Position numbers and translations under genes: made by a program
Source: Cymbomonas tetramitiformis
Lineage: Eukaryota; Chlorophyta; Pyramimonadophyceae; Pyramimonadales; Pyramimonadaceae
Length of the DNA stretch: 64,000 bases
Direction of reading: 5' to 3'
Assembly: GCA_001247695.2 (NCBI GenBank)
Contig: LGRX02035207.1
Coordinates: 25,120-89,119, forward strand
Notes under the pieces: generated by a model
The model's database searches: none
What the model saw: the letters and a program-made list of their open reading frames with translations, nothing else
What the model was told of the DNA's origin: nothing
Shown here: in pieces, positions 43,146-54,823 of the stretch
How the letters are laid out: every line of letters begins with the position of its first letter
Position numbering within the stretch: the stretch's first letter is position 1

Positions 43146-43797
43146 GTTATGATAACGAGGTTTTTTTTATATGACTAGATAGCATTTGGAGAGTAGATAA
43201 TGACACGTTATTTCAAAATTTGAAATTTTAGGGTATAGCCCGATATTTGGGGTTTCCAGGCGATTTTTCGCCCCGTTTCGGGCGGTGCTCAGGTGTCAAT
43301 CGGCGGAAGTTATGATAACGAGGTTTTTTTTATATGACTAGATAGCATTTGGAGAGTAGATAATGACACGTTATTTCAAAATTTGAAATTTTAGGGTATA
43401 GCCCGAAATTTGGGGTTTCCAGGCGATTTTTCGCCCCGTTTCGGGCGGTGCTCAGGTGTCAATCGGCGGAAGTTATGATAACGAGGTTTTTTTTATATGA
43501 CAAGATAGCATTTGGAGAGTAGATAATGATACGTTATTTCAAAATTTGAAATTTTAGGGTATAGCCCGAAATTTGGGGTTTCCAGGCGATTTTTCGCCCC
43601 GTTTCGGGCGGTGCTCAGGTGTCAATCGGCGGAAGTTATGATAACGATGTTTTTTTTATATGACTAGATAGCATTTGGAGAGTAGATAATGACACGTTAT
43701 TCAAAAATTTGAAATTTTAGAGTATAGCCCGAAATTTGGGGTTTCCAGGCGATTTGTCACCGTGATTCGGGTGGTGCTCAAGCGCCATTTGTTGAAA
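43146..43797. repeat. 163-bp subterminal tandem repeat, 4 copies
   Basis: Copies begin GTTATGATAACGAGGTTTTT at 43146, 43309, 43472 and 43635, exactly 163 bp apart, and contain CCCGTTTCGGGCGGTGCTCA. The fourth copy diverges at its end. They lie just inside the left terminal repeat only, and may be transposase-binding or regulatory repeats. The open frame of 96 codons running out of the last copy (43762-44052) is not supported as a gene. Confidence 0.9.
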
Positions 43798-44206
43798 GTG
43801 GTGATAATGACGATGTTTTCATATTGGATACGTCAAAGTCATTCCAAACAAACTGAGTCTGAAGAAACTTTTGTTCATATCTTACATACACCCCGAGAAT
43901 GGGAGGCTTTAATGTTAAAAGCGGTGGCACCAACCTTAAATCTAGGGGGTGTAGGTCTGCACGAGACTGTAACTGTGTGCGTAGCACAAAAAATCAACAA
44001 AAACCGACAAAAGGCACGAAGAATGCTACCAGATAAGACGTTGGTGCTATGAAAATATACAGTCTTTATTTGAACAGTCAAAGCACCCAGGGTTAGGGGT
44101 TTTCTTGCGGGCGCGGTATTATTCATTGTACAGGCCGGTACATACGATGGCAGTGCAGGTGCGATCTCTCAGTTCGTTTGCTGGCTGGCTTATTAAGCAT
44201 ACCTAC

Positions 44207-45477
44207 CTATTTGCTAACAGACATGTACAGGTCAAACGTTTGCACAATCACCTTGGCGCGCAGAACTTGTTCAGACACTTCCAGGTGCTGGGCGACCTCC
44301 TTGTACCCGTTGTACTGTGCGATCGCCGACCGTTTCTTGTCCGTGTCCTCGCACTTCAAGTCTGTCCAGAGGCTTTCTCCTATCTTCTCAGCGTCAGCTT
44401 TCGCCGCCGGGGTGAGGTCGAACTGACCTGGCCACTGCGGACCTGGTCGTGGTGGAGAAGCGAACATCGCCGGTCGTGATGGAGGAGAGGCTCCCGGGAC
44501 TTTGGAGCCCGTTGGCGTCGTTAAAGCAGGTGACCCTCCTACTGCGCCGAGCGCTGGCGCTCCCGGGTAAAAGCCTCCTCCGCCCAGTTGGAACATTTGG
44601 GCGAACGGGCCTGCTGCTGTTACTGCCTGTTACCGGTGACGTACCAACCGCCCCCCCCCACACCAGTTACAAGTTCCGTGTCTTTCAATCTGGACCTCAA
44701 GCCAGAGTTCCCTCCTCCACAATAAACACAAACAACTTGAACGTAACAACTAGCTCCTACCTGCACGGCTGTCTTCAGGATCTCCCTCATCGCTGCAGCC
44801 TCCGAGGCGTGGTGATTGTTAATCTCCTTCAAGGTGTCCGCGTTCTTGTCTAGCATCCTCTGTTGGGCCAGTGCATTATTTTCGAGCATCTTCGCCTGGG
44901 CCTCGTGGGCCATTTTCGCAGTCTCGGCAGTGGTCCTTTGGAAAGACTCCTGTGCCTCCTTCAAAAGCGAGTCCCGAGAAGTAAGCGCCTTCGTGTTCTC
45001 CTCCAGCAAAGCCTGTTGCGCCTTCGTGTTCTCCTCCAGCAAGACCTGCTGCCCTGACCAGAATGAACCCAATGTTGTCTGGTGCTCCTTGGCACGAGTC
45101 TCCTCCCGTTGCTTCGCCTCGGCCATCTGCATCTGCAGGGCTTCAGCGTGCTTCGTCGTAAGGAGCTCCACTGTCTTACGGCTTTCGTCTCGCTCGGCAG
45201 ACAGGGCCGAAGCCAGCTGTTTTTCCCCGCGCAGACGTTCATCCTCCACCTTCTTCTGCATCTCTTCTCGAAGGCTCGCCAGTGTCTCATCCGCCTTCTT
45301 CTTCTCGGCCTCCACTGCTTCCTTGGCCTTCTTCAGCTCATTAAGGTCCCGCTCGCTTTCTTCACGTTTCCGCTTGTCACCGACGCTCTGCAGCCTCCGC
45401 GTCTCGTCGTTCACCGACACCGCGAGCAAGGCACTCCTCAACTCCCCCTCTTTCACGTTCTGCGGAGGTCCGTCCAT
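44207..45477 (-). CDS. Coiled-coil protein of the 11.7-kb transposon (378 aa, 2 exons)
   Basis: ATG at 45477; exon 1 45477-44761, intron 44760-44627 (donor CAG/GTAGGAG, acceptor AACAG/GCAG), exon 2 44626-44207. Phases agree and give 378 codons plus stop. Residues ~30-235 are rich in Glu, Lys, Ala and Gln with heptad character, clearly a long coiled coil, including a duplicated LLEENTKA motif. After the intron comes a Gly/Pro/Ala-rich linker and a charged C-terminus (~70 residues). No known family was recognised. It lies 18 bp downstream of, and in line with, the larger minus-strand gene, so the two might be one transcript or one spliced gene. Confidence 0.65.
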
Positions 45478-45494
45478 GCGTAACAAAACATCGG

Positions 45495-48400
45495 TCAGTA
45501 CGTACCAAGCTGTAACAAAAAAAACAGACGATTGTAACTCAAGCAAAACTCCGTACTCACCTGCTTAGCCACATGCATGGCAACTGCTTCCGGCGGAGGC
45601 TGCTTCTTCCCCCCTCGCCGTCCGACGTCGCCCATGTCTTCGTCGCTGCTGTCATCCTCTTCGGCAAGATCCATAGGTACACGCACTACCGGGGCTTTGC
45701 CCTTCCCGCCTGGGATAGGGGTCGTGGTCTTCGGGGTGGAAGGCGGCTTCCGCGAGCTTCCAGTCGGGAAATCCTCATACACGGCGGTTTGGCCCTTGTT
45801 GCCTAAGATGATCTTCCCCACTACTCGCGCAGGGGCGTTTTTATTGAATTGGCTGCCCGCCAAGCACCACTTCCTAGCCTCAAACTTCCCACCAGCCTCT
45901 TTGCCCAGCTTCTCTGCTTCCTCGATCTTCTTCCAGAACATCCCCAGGACCTTATTGAACAACCTGTAGTGCTCGTTCTCCTTCTCAATTTCAGGTTTGG
46001 TTATCGGCCCATCTTTCCTGTCTTCCACCAGGCGCGTGACGACGCCTGTCAGAGAAGCCTTCGAGCCACTCTTCTTTGTTATTCGCACGTGCGGGTAGTC
46101 GCCGGCATACTTCTCCTTTCGCTTCATCTCCAGCTTCCGCTCATACACAGCGGGAGCCTGGAACATCGTGCAAGTAACGTCGCCCGGCTTGGGGTCATTG
46201 CCGTTTATCGCCATGTAAGTGGCGTGCCACTGGCCAACCCATGTCAGGCAAACGAACCTGTGCGTGGGCACCAACAACCTCCTTATTCATATATCTTGAC
46301 TATGTACTACAAACGAATGTGTTACAAATGAAGTTGGGTCAGTGACAGGTTCATGGTCAGGCAAACGAACCTGTGGACACCTCGAAACTCCTTGTGCATG
46401 GTGGTGGACACCCTCATCCCTTGCACCACTTCAAACCGGAACTCCAGGTACCGCTCGCACTTGATAGAAGCCTTGAAGGCTGGGATGATCGACTTTCCCT
46501 CCAGTATGCCGCTCTTGTTCAGTATCTTGTTTACCTGCTGATCAGGAACAAACTTCTGATAACTGACAATCACCCCGCTGTTCCCCACTTCCTCGGAAAG
46601 ACGCGCGTCGAGATATTTCGGGCTGGTCTTCGGGTCGGCTGCTATCGTGGTTTTCAGCTTATCTATAGGACCTTTGCCTGCTGGCAGTGCAATCCTGGTA
46701 ATACCCTCCACGTCCTGGAACTTTTCAATACAAAAAAGTAGTGCCTCTTGAACAGTACCCAAAACTTCGCAATCGTGTCGGGGATGCAATATAAGGATGG
46801 CGTCCGCGTAAGGACAGTCCTTTGGCATCTCGTACAACATGGTCTTCACCGTCGAAACGAACGCCAACTCGGGTTGCACCCTTTTGTTCTTCAGCTTGAA
46901 GGACAGAAGAAACCCCCATCGTTGCGGCTCCGGCTCCTTATCGCTTTTGGGCTCCCAGGTCGAAGGGTCGGTGGCGTCCGTGCAGGCTGCAGAACCTTTA
47001 AGCACTTCTTCCATCTCCGGGGTATGAGTCTGGTTAAAAATAAATGGCTCGCTGATTTCACAGCCACTGTTCTGCAACATCAGGACCAGGTCAGCGTAGG
47101 TGTATGGCGCCTCCAACGTCCAATTTTCAATTACCTGCATGCGCTGGTCAGCCACCGCACCCCTCGTCTCGTGTTCTTCGCTGGCAAGGGGGTTGTCTTG
47201 AAGTACCATTTGTGCCAGCGCTACGAGATCCCGCCCTTGATCGGTCTCCTCGTCCAACCCAGTCAACATGAAGCCCGGGAGGTCCACGACATCTGGTACC
47301 TGATTCAACAACGTAGGACCACTGGCTTCGCCAGAGGACACCGCCGTCTCCCCCAAGTCCCCCTGGTCCAAGGCTTCAGACGCTGTCTTAGCGAAATCCG
47401 AGACGTCAGTGGGTGCAAGGCTGTCGCGACGCTTGGTTTCCATTTCGGCGAGTGTTCGGGGATCACCAACGCCTGTAGTTTCGCTTGCATGTGCGCTGCC
47501 CTGTCCGCTGTTGTCACTGCCGTCCTGCAGAAGCTCGAACTTCTTCTGCAGCAGCTTTATCCGATAAAGGCTCCTACCGTGCGGATCCCAATCATGCGCT
47601 GTTGCTGATTGGATAAATGTTGGTGCAGCTGGTGTTTCTGGTTTCCCCGAGCCATACGGTAACCCATCGTGCACAGTGTCGATCTCCTCGTTCGTCATGA
47701 GCGCCACTTCTCTGAAGGCCGACCCGGCAGGCAACTGTTGCCCCATATATACCGCAAACTTCGCGTCCTCGTAAGTCATTTCGTCGAAATACCTGTCAAG
47801 TTCCTGCCGTTCAGACTCATCCAACTTTCGACTGTGGGCATCCTGAAGCAGGCTCAACATCCGCTGCCCCAGATTGAAAGCCTCGCGACCTTCAGGCTGC
47901 ACGATGTAGTGTACGTCGCTATCCACGTCTAAAGCAATCTCCAGAAGATGTCCTGACTCCGTAGAATCTAAATATCGGACCATGACCTTCTTGTTTTCCT
48001 CTATTGTGTGAGCAACAACACACAAAACATAGGCCGGGGCCTCCGTAATCTCGGCGGCGAGATTGAGAGCAACGAGTTCCCCACGGTCCGTATCGTTCCC
48101 CCGAAGCAAGCGAGGTGCTTCAGATGGTTCTTTCAGGATGCTGCAGAGGTGCGTGCGGACGAACGCTTCTCCCGGCACCGTACCTGAGGACACGCGATGT
48201 TCCATCAAGAACACGGAGGACGCGCCAAAGTGAAAAATAGGTTTTCGAACAGTACCTGGGGATGATGGTTGAGAGGAGACAGACACGGCTGCCCTATCCC
48301 TCATATCCTCCAGAAGATCCACGCAGGTCTGGTGGGCAAATCGTTCCCACTCCGTTTTCGCCTTTTGGTCCTCGCTGTCTCCGGTCCAAGGTGCGCAAAC

Positions 48401-48763
48401 TTTTTTTAAGCGATCGAACCGTCGCATTATGTCTATGTCCACCGACCGACGCGACGCATCTTCCGAGTGCAAGCTGAACAGGCAACCTTTCCGAAGACAC
48501 CCAAACCCTTCTTCGTCTACTAACTTAAGGGTTTCAACCTGAGCGAGCTCTTGTTTTGTCCCGATGGCAAGGCCCAAATCTTCTAGCGCAGCCCTATCAA
48601 CACCCGCCTTCTCCTTCCCGACGCACCGCGCTATCACCGCCGAATCCGTCTTCAACTGCGTGCCGTCATTCTTAAACTGCTGGATATCTTCCAGAAGTTT
48701 ATCATCATCATGAAACACCTCCTCCAAAAGACCTATTACAATTGACGGTAGAAAAGATGACAT
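45495..48763 (-). CDS. Unknown large protein of the 11.7-kb transposon (1034 aa, 3 exons)
   Basis: ATG at 48763 (MSSFLPSIVIGLLEEVF); exon 1 48763-46371, intron 46370-46258, exon 2 46257-45561, intron 45560-45510 (GTGAGT donor, T8 tract before the acceptor), exon 3 45509-45495. The exon lengths add to exactly 1034 codons plus stop. The protein is acidic and mostly globular-looking, with a basic, Pro/Lys-rich region and a DDSSDEDMGD acidic patch near the C-terminus. I recognise no domain. The first intron has identical 20-bp sequences (CACAGGTTCGTTTGCCTGAC) across its 5' and 3' boundaries. It is transcribed away from the hairpin array and opposite to the transposase gene, so the array may be a shared control region. 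Confidence 0.75.
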
Positions 48764-48816
48764 TGCGAAAAGTTTTGTATGCAGCACAACGGGCTCTGTT
48801 TAACCCTGCGAAACTC

Positions 48817-49905
48817 CCCGCCCAAGTCTTCGAAAACTTGGGCGGTCACTATCATCGCCCCGCCCAAGTCTGCGAAAAGTTGGGCGGTCACTGTCATCGC
48901 CCCGCCCAAGTTCTAGAAAACTTGGGCGGTCACGGTCATCGCCCCGCCCAAGTTCTCGAAAACTTGGGCGAAAACTTGGGCGGTCACGGTCATCGCCCCG
49001 CCCAAGTTCTAGAAAACTTGGGCGGTCACTGTCATCGCCCCGCCCAAGTTCTCGAAAACTTGGGCGGTCACGGTCATCGCCCCGCCCAAGTTCTCGAAAA
49101 CTTGGGCGGTCACTGTCATCGCCCCGCCCAAGTTCTAGAAAACTTGGGCGGTCAAGGTCATAACCCCGCCCAAGTTCTCGAAAACTTGGGCGGTCACTGT
49201 CATCGCCCCGCCCAAGTTCTCGAAAACTTGGGCGGTCACGGTCATCGCCCCGCCCAAGTTCTCGAAAACTTGGGCGAAAACTTGGGCGGTCACTGTCATC
49301 GCCCCGCCCAAGTTCTAAAAAACTTGGGCGGTCACTGTCATCGCCCCGCCCAAGTTCTCGAAAACTTGGGCGGTCACGGTCATCGCCCCGCCCAAGTTCT
49401 CGAAAACTTGGGCGGTCACTGTCATCGCCCCGCCCAAGTTCTCGAAAACTTGGGCGGTCACGGTCATCGCCCCGCCCAAGTTCTCGAAAACTTGGGCGGT
49501 CACTGTCATCGCCCCGCCCAAGTTCTAGAAAACTTGGGCGGTCACTGTCATCGCCCCGCCCAAGTTCTAGAAAACTTGGGCGGTCACGGTCATCGGCCCG
49601 CCCAAGTTCTCGAAAACTTGGGCGGTCACGGTCATCGCCCCGCCCAAGTCTTCGAAAACTTGGGCGGTCACGGTCATCGCCCCGCCCAAGTTCTCGAAAG
49701 CTTGGGCGGTCACTGTCATCGCCCCGCCCAAGTTCTAGAAAACATGGGCGGTCACGGTCATCGCCCCGCCCAAGTTCTAAAAAACTTGGGCGGTCACGGT
49801 CATCGCCCCGCCCAAGTTCTCGAAAACTTGGGCGGTCACGGTAATCGCCCCGCCCAAGTCTTCGAAAACTTGGGCGGTCACGGTCATAACCCCGCCCAAG
49901 TTCTA
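48817..49905. repeat. Array of 26 hairpin-forming 42-bp repeats
   Basis: Each unit holds an 11-bp inverted repeat CCGCCCAAGTT/AACTTGGGCGG around a 4-6-base loop (CTCGA, CTAGA or CTTCG variants), followed by TCACGGTCATCGC or TCACTGTCATCGC. Twenty-five full steps of 42 bp plus two 12-bp extra half-arms fit the length exactly. It occupies the whole space between the divergent genes starting at 48763 (minus) and 49978 (plus). An open frame (48757-49932) crosses it because 42 and 12 are multiples of three. It is more likely a repeat-based control or replication region than a protein. Confidence 0.93.
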
Positions 49906-49977
49906 GGAAACAAGGACCCTCATATCAGGTAAGCGTTCAAATATGAAACAGCATAACAACGGTACGCGTCTCGCAAG

Positions 49978-52900
49978 ATGAGCAGCAATAGCAGCAACTC
50001 CAGCGGCAGGAGATTGTCAAAGCAGAAGACTCTTCAAATTGCACAGTCCAATATTCCCGGACTATGCGAGGGCGGTTTCAGCTGTGGGTGCGATCGGAAC
50101 TGCAGTTTCTTGTTCAGCACATTCAAGGGCAATATGGACCATAAGGAGCGCATGGGCCAAACTGAGTTCAAGTCTTACATTATGGCAACTATGCGCAAAG
50201 CGATCGTGAAGCGCGAGTCTGGAGAGCGTGTTATTGGCACCCTGAAGCTTTTCGAAAAGGAGATCTGCGAGGAGGCGTTCAGAACAGTGTGGGCGCTCCC
50301 CAGGAGCTCGTACCAGCGATATAAGGCACTTATCCTTGAAGAGAAGGGGGAACTACCGGCAACAACTGCATTCCCTGTGGCGAAGGCGGTGGTGACGAAG
50401 ATTTCCTACCACGAGGAGGTGTTCCGCGAGTGGGCGGATTCGAATATGTTGAAAGGAGCACCACAGAGGATGCCGGTAAGTGGTGCGCGCCAAATTCCAC
50501 CCATCGATTATGGTGTGCAGTACGACTTGTATAAGTTCGACACAGAGGACCAGTGGGCAGTATGTGCTGAAACCTTCAAAATATACGTGAAAAACCTGCT
50601 CAAGGCTCGAGACATAACGGTAAGGGCGAAGGTGGAGGTGTCCGGAATCTGCACGACATGTGACGATCTGGGTGCAGAGAGGGCTCAGCTTCTTGGACAA
50701 CAGGGTCGCGAACCTGCACGCTGGGACGCCTATTCTGCTCGTTTCGCGCGACACGACTACATTCACAGGTTGCAACGCACGTGTTATGACCTCAGGCGGA
50801 AGGAGGGTTCTGACCCTGACGGTCGGATCGACTCCATAGCGGCGGACGGCGCGGCAAATCAGAACACGGTTGTTCCGCATGCCCCGCATCAAGTTAAGGG
50901 CATCGGCGAGAAGAAACAGCATTTCTTTAACCTACACCTGCAGCTCACGATACTTCATGGCTCGTTGCTTCTATTTTCCGTTGGGCTCCCTTGGAGCGGG
51001 GCTAAGGGTGCAAACATGCTGCTCACGACACTGTGGAACTTGTTGCACTACACCGCACAAGGTCGCGCGGGCAAGCGCTACTTCCGGAAGGAGCTTCATT
51101 TGCAGCTGGATGGTGGCTCAGAAAACTGGAACAAGAACACGTTCGCGTTTTGTGCGGTGTTGGTGCACTACAATATTTACAACGTGGTTGTCTTCCACCG
51201 TCTGATGGTCGCGCACACCCATAACGACTGCGACGGTTGGTTTGGACTCATCAAGATGTTCATATTTGGGAAAGACGCGCGCAAATCTGGAGTGTGGCTG
51301 TTGACCCTGGAATCGTGGATTGGCGCTGGTTACGAAGCTGGCCGGTGAAGAAGTTCACCAAAATCACGGACGTACAAGGCCAACAGTTGGACTTCAAGGC
51401 TTGGCTGGAGCCGCACATAAACCCAAAGTTTGAAGGCTATTCTGGGAAAGTCAGGCGTACACACCTGATGCACTTCGAGAAGGACGCGGATGGTGTTACA
51501 CGGCTGAAGTACAAGTTTGGAGAACAATACGCAAACCACATGCCTGAAGGAGTGGATGAGGATCTCCGTAAGGGCCTGGAGGTAATGAAAACTTACCCAG
51601 CTTTCGACAGCAGCCCCACGTTAGAAGGGGTGAAGCCGCTAGACCCGAAGGAAGAGAGGGAAACTCGCACTGCTTTCAGTCGCATGTGCGACTACATCCA
51701 CTACCGTATTCCAAGTGACACGCTGGACACGTTGCTCGGGTACTTTCCCTTGCCCAAGACCGCCGAGGACTACGATGCATGGGCTGGACCGACGCCGACC
51801 CCACAGGCTCCTGTGGATTTGAAGGAGCTTTACGAGAACGCCTGGCACAAGAAGCCAGTGCAGGAGGAGGTGCCAGAATCGAACGGACGATGCCCGAACA
51901 GTTCGAAGTGTTATCCGATGGTCGCAACGTGTTAAGCAAGGACCTTCCGCGGAAACCTCCACAAGAGATCGTGCGCAAGTGCGTGGAGAAAGCGAGGGAC
52001 GTCGAGTCCGTCGATTTTTGGTTCGTCCCGTTGGTCGGTTGCGAGCACCTCGATTTCATTGTTAGGTCTTGCAAGTATTATGCCTACCTGAGTCTTAGCT
52101 GTATGTCTTACGCGTCGGCTGCCATTGCAGGTACACGGTGGCCGAGTGTAAAGCAGCGTTGCACCACCTGGGAGTTGAACTTCCTGAACGCCCACTCAAG
52201 GAGCCGTTGGCGAAGGCCTTATTTGAAGCGACGGATGTCGCCCGAAAGGCCCACCACGAACAACTCAGAGTCCTTCGAAAAAAAGCCGAGCGACGACAGG
52301 TGAGGAAACCGGGGAGGATGCGTCGCCGGGTACGGAGCAGGCCTTGCCTGCAAGAACTTCCGAAGCCGGCGGAGCTGCGCGGGCGGCGCCATCACTCGAG
52401 GCTGTAACAGCCACTACACAGGCAAGACGAGAAGGAGCTGCTGCGCGAGGCCCGCAAACCAACGAAGCTATGCCTACTCGACCACAGGCACCGGCAGCAC
52501 GAGGGCCAGGCGCAGGTGGCCGAGGATGCCCTGCTCCTGCAGCGCCACAGGGAGATCAAGCACGAGCTCCAAGCGACAAGCGTGCACGCAGTTCGCCATT
52601 GGCAAAGGCGTCCCCAGGGAGCAAGTCTCCACCCGGGAAGTCTCGACAAGCGCGGGGTCGTGAAAAGGGACGAGTGCTATTCCGAGCGGCCTCTGTGATC
52701 GGTCCGACAGGCGCCCTTATAACGGACAGCTTCGCTCCTGACGACGATTGCTTTTTCGAGGATGCAAATCAGATTGCGGAGCAGGTGGAGAACGCGCATC
52801 GCCCGGAGGCGGCCACTGGACAGTTCGCAGGCGTCTCGATGGACGAGGACGACGAGGACGACGAGGACGACGAGGACGCCCCGGACGACGACATACCGTT

Positions 52901-53375
52901 GGCCTACCGTAACCTTCCTACGGACTACACCATCGACATGCTGGCGAAGAGTGCGGGCAAAAGTTTCGCAGTTACGGTGGCCGCGGGCAACGACGGCTGC
53001 AGCTTTACTATCCGCATGCCTGGGAACAACGCCGTGTCCATGCCCATGCATTTCGTGGAGGTCTTGGAGGTGGATCTGAACACGAACAGAGTGAAGTGGG
53101 GGTTTTGGCTTCCATGTGCGCCTCTGCTTATGCCGAGAACGAGGAGAACAAGCAAAACCTTCTCTGACTTGAACAGCTTGTTCGCGGAGAACGCCTTCCG
53201 GAGAGCCGCTCCGAAAGTGACAGGTTGGTACGACTTCGATGCGAGCGAGATCCTGACTTGCTGGGACGAACCTCCTGGCAAACCTGCTGTCGGCGGAGTT
53301 CCAGGAGGACCTGAAAAGGCAGAACTTCTGAAGGTGGCCAGGGAAAACTTGGCCTCCGAGGCGTTGGACAGGTGA
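49978..53375 (+). CDS. DDE-like transposase of the 11.7-kb element (frame disrupted or short introns)
   Basis: ATG at 49978. An N-terminal cysteine motif (CEGGFSCGCDRNC) is followed by a CXXC (ICTTCDDL). Candidate catalytic acids lie in AADGA, LQLDGGSENWNK and AHTHNDCDGWFGLIK, the order seen in DUF7869-type transposase-like proteins (recognised from memory). The frame must change near 51330-51345 (from the reading ending ...GAGYEAG to ...VKKFTKITDVQG), probably a one-base indel. It changes again near 51850-51905, by indel or a very short intron. Introns 52066-52130 and 52300-52340 restore phase. The C-terminal part is Pro/Ala/Arg-rich, then has an Asp/Glu run (about 52840-52880), and stops at 53375. 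Confidence 0.68.
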
Positions 53376-53512
53376 AGGTAAGCAACACAGCCTCATTCAT
53401 TCCTCGTGGCACGCACACTAGATTACAATGGCAACACGGCGTGAAACTTATTGTTTTTCATACATGTAAATATACGGTTTATTTGTGTACAGTCACGTGA
53501 CATAAGTGTTAG

Positions 53513-54013
53513 CTACCAAGCATACGTCTCCTCATTGCACGCGCTAGCATCAAATATGCGCGCCAGGGTGCAGGTTCTTAACATACGCCCGCAAACTGCG
53601 CATCTCCTATCATCTTCTTGCAGCAGATCGCTTTCCAGCTCTGTCAGGGCACCGTGCGTTGTTTCGCTGTAGCGGTTTCTATTTCGCCAGGCCCGCCACT
53701 CCAAATCTGAGTATCGGTGGTAGATCCACCCGCCCTCATACCAGTACACGAGATGCCTCACACCGAACCTTTCGCTGGATCTACGGCCGTGGACGTACAT
53801 CGGCCAAAAACTCCACCAGTGATAGGTCCTGAGATTAACTGCATGTTGCCCGAAGTCCTCCCAGTCTTCGTCTGCTTGTTCCCGCGCTTGCTGCCACAAG
53901 CGGAGAATTAAAGGGTCTTCAGGAACCCATTGGGCTTGTTGTAACTGGCAGTCGCGAAACGTAAAAGTATCGAAAGGCCATATCCAATACTGCAATATTC
54001 CAATATTGGCCAT
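53513..54013 (-). CDS. Small aromatic-rich protein of the 11.7-kb element (166 aa)
   Basis: ATG at 54013 (MANIGILQYWIWPF). The middle is exceptionally rich in Trp, Tyr, His and Arg (YHWWSFWPMYVHGRRS, YWYEGGWIYHRYSDLEW), and the C-terminal third has CAVCGRMLRTC, a possible metal-binding cluster. It is convergent with the transposase gene, whose stop is 138 bp away. No known family was recognised. Its composition recalls the small gene at 62276-62731 in the MULE, though no clear alignment was found. Confidence 0.6.
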   Translation of the reverse strand: MANIGILQYWIWPFDTFTFRDCQLQQAQWVPEDPLILRLWQQAREQADEDWEDFGQHAVNLRTYHWWSFWPMYVHGRRSSERFGVRHLVYWYEGGWIYHRYSDLEWRAWRNRNRYSETTHGALTELESDLLQEDDRRCAVCGRMLRTCTLARIFDASACNEETYAW

Positions 54014-54790
54014 ACTGGTGTAGGTAGTCTAAGGTGCGGGTTGTGGTTCTATGTCACGAACGCAGGTGTGTGCAAACGACCTCCGGTTACGACTCCTCCA
54101 ACATATACCCTAAAACCCTGAACCTTGGACGCCCCGATATATCCATGTGCAGCACACCTGTAGGAACACCTGCCGCGGGATATTTTGCCTCTGACGTATT
54201 TTAATGTTTCCCGCGAAATAATACAGTTAACCGGTCTTCTTAGCTGCCGAGAATCGTGCTGGAATAGCCTGTTCAGGGCAAATTTACCCGCTGAATGCCC
54301 ATGTTGGGTCACATGAAGCCTGAGGGAGCATCACACCTGGTTGGTTTCACTCCCGAACAACTTTTCCAGCACAATAGCTTTTGAAAATATCTCCTTTGCT
54401 GCTCACTTTCGCCCGATGAGAAGAATTTTAGTACGTGACCCTCCAACCACCCTAAAATGGGCCATAAATCTGCTGGATCTCTCCCATGTAAGCAAATAGT
54501 TGCATTTTTGGAAATGTCAAAATATTACATATTCTAATAGTGCAAAAATCTAACATTTCGTTCACAAACATAAGGCAAAATCATAACTTTCCACACCTAA
54601 CACGATACTTCCACCTTTCCCGTTTTCTTGCCGCCCGCGTGACTCGCGTGGCTACTTTGAAGAGTCAAAAACCAGATTTTTCGAAATTCCTTCAAGGACT
54701 ATTCAAATTGACCCTCATATTTGTCATTCAGAACCCCAAAAACCAATTTGGCAGACAATTTAATGCTTTCTCATTTTTTTCTCATTTACG
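54014..54790. other. Right subterminal region of the 11.7-kb element
   Basis: Non-coding. The last 450 bp are AT-rich, unlike the GC-rich coding part, and end in TTTCTCATTTTTTTCTCATT before the terminal repeat. The 163-bp repeats of the left end are absent here. Confidence 0.55.
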
Positions 54791-54821
54791 CCCGCGTGTC
54801 TCATTTTTGCGATATGGTCGT
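54791..54821 (-). repeat. Right terminal inverted repeat (31 bp)
   Basis: Exact reverse complement of 43086-43116. It is followed by TA and then by Gag-like coding sequence (TTCGTCGGCCTCGGCAGC). Confidence 0.95.
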
Positions 54822-54823
54822 TA

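Larger units (their letters stand above)
43086..54821. mobile_element. 11.7-kb DNA transposon with perfect 31-bp terminal inverted repeats
   Basis: The left end (43086-43116) starts ACGACCATATCGCAAAAATG, and the right end (54791-54821) is its exact 31-base reverse complement. TA lies immediately outside each end (43084-43085, 54822-54823), consistent with a TA target duplication but too short to prove one. Inside are four 163-bp subterminal repeats, two minus-strand genes (48763-45495, 45477-44207), a 1.1-kb hairpin array, a plus-strand DDE-like transposase gene (49978-53375) and a small minus-strand gene (54013-53513). The right flank is the middle of a Gag-like pseudogene, but the left flank is not its other half, so insertion was accompanied by a deletion or rearrangement. 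Identity to a named superfamily is uncertain. Confidence 0.85.

Noticed and set aside
48757..49932. ~391-codon frame of a 14-residue repeat across the hairpin array
   Set aside because: Unit length is a multiple of three, the start overlaps the start of the minus-strand gene, and DNA-level hairpin symmetry explains the conservation better.
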